Position numbers and translations under genes: made by a program
Notes under the pieces: generated by a model
Seen by the model: only the letters and a program-made list of their open reading frames with translations
Database searches by the model: none
What the model was told of the DNA's origin: nothing
Shown: positions 62,950 through 64,000 of the stretch, in pieces
Numbering within the stretch: position 1 is the stretch's first letter
How the letters are laid out: each line of letters opens with the position of its first letter
From: Streptomyces sp. V4I2
GTDB taxonomy: Bacteria; Actinomycetota; Actinomycetes; Streptomycetales; Streptomycetaceae
Length of the DNA stretch: 64,000 nt
Direction: 5' to 3'
Assembly (NCBI RefSeq): GCF_030817655.1
Contig: NZ_JAUSZM010000003.1
Coordinates: forward strand, 4,092,001 to 4,156,000

Positions 62950-63802
62950 AAGACACCACGTCCTTGCGGGCGAAGCCCCTGAAGGCCAGGGCGAACAGCA
63001 CCACGGCGTACGTTATGGAAACGGCCGTGCCCTGGATCATGCCGGACCACTCGGCATTCGGCTGGATGGCGTCCGCCCAGGCGAACTGCCAGTGCGCGGG
63101 CAGGAAGTGACGCCAGTCGCCGAGGGCCGTCACGGCGTCGAGGACGTTGCCGACGATGGTCAGACCGACCGCGCCGCCGACCGCGCCGAGCGGGGCGTCC
63201 GTCTTGGTCGACAGCCAGAACGCGAGCCCGGCGGTGACCAGTTGGGACACGAAGATGAACGCCACGACCACCACCAGCCGCTGGGCGGCCGTGCCCGGGG
63301 CGAGGGAACCGCCGGTGGGGATCTCCAACGAGCCCCAGCCGTAGGCTGCGGTGCCGACGGCCAGCGCCATCACCGGCAGCAGGATCATCGCGGCGAGGCT
63401 GAGGCCGAGCCCGACGACGAGCTTCGACCACAGCAGCCGGGCGCGCGGCACGGGGGCCGCCAGCAGATACCGCAGGGAGGACCAGCTCGCCTCGGAGGCG
63501 ACCGTGTCCCCGCAGAACAGGGCCACCGGGATGACGAGCAGGAAGCCCGCCGACACGAACAGGTTCACCGCGGCGAAGTTCGCGCCGGACGCGGTGGCCG
63601 TGTCCATCAGGGTCACCCGGTTGCCCCGCTCGTCCGGGTCTCCGCCGACCGCGAAGGCGATCAGCAGGACGAACGGCAGCACGGCGAGGATGGCCCCCAT
63701 GACCAGCGTGCGGCGGCGCTTGAGCTGGCGGACCAGTTCGACGCGGAGCGGCAGCGTACGGCCTGCCTGGTAACCGGAGGCGACCTCGGTGAGCGTGCTC
63801 AT
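62948..63802 (-). CDS. ABC-2-type transporter permease
   Basis: 284 residues with six helices: TLVMGAILAVLPFVLLIAFA (about 32-51), an outside loop with GNRVTLMDTATASGANFA, then LLVIPVALFCGD, LSLAAMILLPVMALAVG, VVVAFIFVSQLVTAGLAFW, LTIVGNVLDAV and a last helix before RGFARKDVVS. Its stop codon (62948-62950) overlaps the terminal repeat of the insertion sequence. The start overlaps the upstream ATPase stop (ATGA), so the two form an exporter. The cargo is unknown; ATPases of this type often serve drug or peptide export. Confidence 0.87.
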   Translation of the reverse strand: MSTLTEVASGYQAGRTLPLRVELVRQLKRRRTLVMGAILAVLPFVLLIAFAVGGDPDERGNRVTLMDTATASGANFAAVNLFVSAGFLLVIPVALFCGDTVASEASWSSLRYLLAAPVPRARLLWSKLVVGLGLSLAAMILLPVMALAVGTAAYGWGSLEIPTGGSLAPGTAAQRLVVVVAFIFVSQLVTAGLAFWLSTKTDAPLGAVGGAVGLTIVGNVLDAVTALGDWRHFLPAHWQFAWADAIQPNAEWSGMIQGTAVSITYAVVLFALAFRGFARKDVVS

Positions 63803-64000
63803 GCCGAACCTCCGATCAAGGTGAGGAAGGCGTCCTCGAGACCGCGGTGCGGTCCGACCGACTGGACGGGCACCTCGAGCCGGACGAGTTCGGCGACCAG
63901 GCCCTGGGCACTGCCCTCGGCCTCGAGCCGGACCAGGAGGCCGTCGTCAGTGCGGACTGCGGAGCTTACGCCCGGCAGGGCGGCGATCTTCTCGACGACC
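63799..64000 (-). CDS. ABC transporter ATP-binding protein, C-terminal part (partial)
   Basis: The frame entering from the window end reads VVEKIAALPGVSSAVRTDDG, then LVAELVRLEVPVQSVGPHRG and LEDAFLTLIGGSA before TGA at 63799-63801. This is the DUF4162-like C-terminal subdomain and the final LEDAFLTL helix of ABC-2-type ATPases. The nucleotide-binding domain is outside the window. It is coupled to the permease gene. Confidence 0.88.
   Translation of the reverse strand, partial: VVEKIAALPGVSSAVRTDDGLLVRLEAEGSAQGLVAELVRLEVPVQSVGPHRGLEDAFLTLIGGSA

Overview
The window is high-GC actinobacterial DNA, most probably a Streptomyces chromosome. Evidence for this includes GC-rich third codon positions, frequent GTG and TTG starts, 4-bp start/stop overlaps, a melC1-melC2 tyrosinase operon, a dynA-dynB-ssbB sporulation locus, sortase substrates of LAETG/LPETG type, and a copy of a GC-rich repeat familiar from Streptomyces intergenic regions.

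Layout. 1-7575: the tail of an unknown gene, then two FtsX-type permeases and their ATPase, which carries an AbrB-like tail. 7625-13548: a catabolic operon for a sugar acid, with a FadR-type regulator and its palindromic operator, a DUF1537 kinase (frameshifted), a class II aldolase, a beta-hydroxyacid dehydrogenase and a GntP permease. 13573-16937 (minus strand): a hypothetical protein, a thioesterase, ettA, and tRNA-Arg(TCT) with its terminator. 17262-23341: dynA, dynB, ssbB and a sortase-anchored thioester-domain surface protein. 23361-29083: metabolic genes and debris, namely an F420/PPOX protein, a sulfite-oxidase-family enzyme, a truncated GNAT, a DMT transporter behind two operators, an SPW protein, a CYP152-like P450 fragment and an SDR.

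29162-37869 (minus strand): a decaying regulatory and saccharide region. It holds a GAF-PAS-GAF-PP2C phosphatase with an internal stop, then a heptose-type cluster (epimerase, carbamoyltransferase with frameshift, GT2, gmhB, a heptosyltransferase/glycosyltransferase chimera with an amber codon, GT4, and an adenylyltransferase lacking its N-terminus). 38156-42482: two small conserved-looking proteins, a D-2-hydroxyacid dehydrogenase, melC1-melC2 and two small secreted proteins, one frameshifted.

42929-53602: an apparently intact exopolysaccharide system. It has a GT4, a polyprenyl-phosphate sugar transferase, a Wzy/ligase-like membrane protein, a MurJ-like flippase, a polysaccharide deacetylase, a second GT4, a Wzz-like protein and a CelD/FemAB-like acyltransferase, followed by a convergent secreted GH26-like hydrolase. 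53939-61246: secreted and surface proteins. These are a repeat-rich LPETG protein with a broken sorting signal, a zinc-ribbon-like protein, two Asn-Thr repeat proteins sharing upstream DNA, a cysteine-paired secreted protein and a subtilisin. They are interspersed with remnants of an IS1380-type transposase, a leucine/valine dehydrogenase and a YfbK-like protein. 61825-62949: an IS5-type element with a nonsense codon, abutting an ABC permease and ATPase that run off the window end.

At least seven genes carry a single frameshift or nonsense codon. Either this part of the genome is decaying, or the assembly has uncorrected small errors. Reads would decide this, and several functional calls depend on it.
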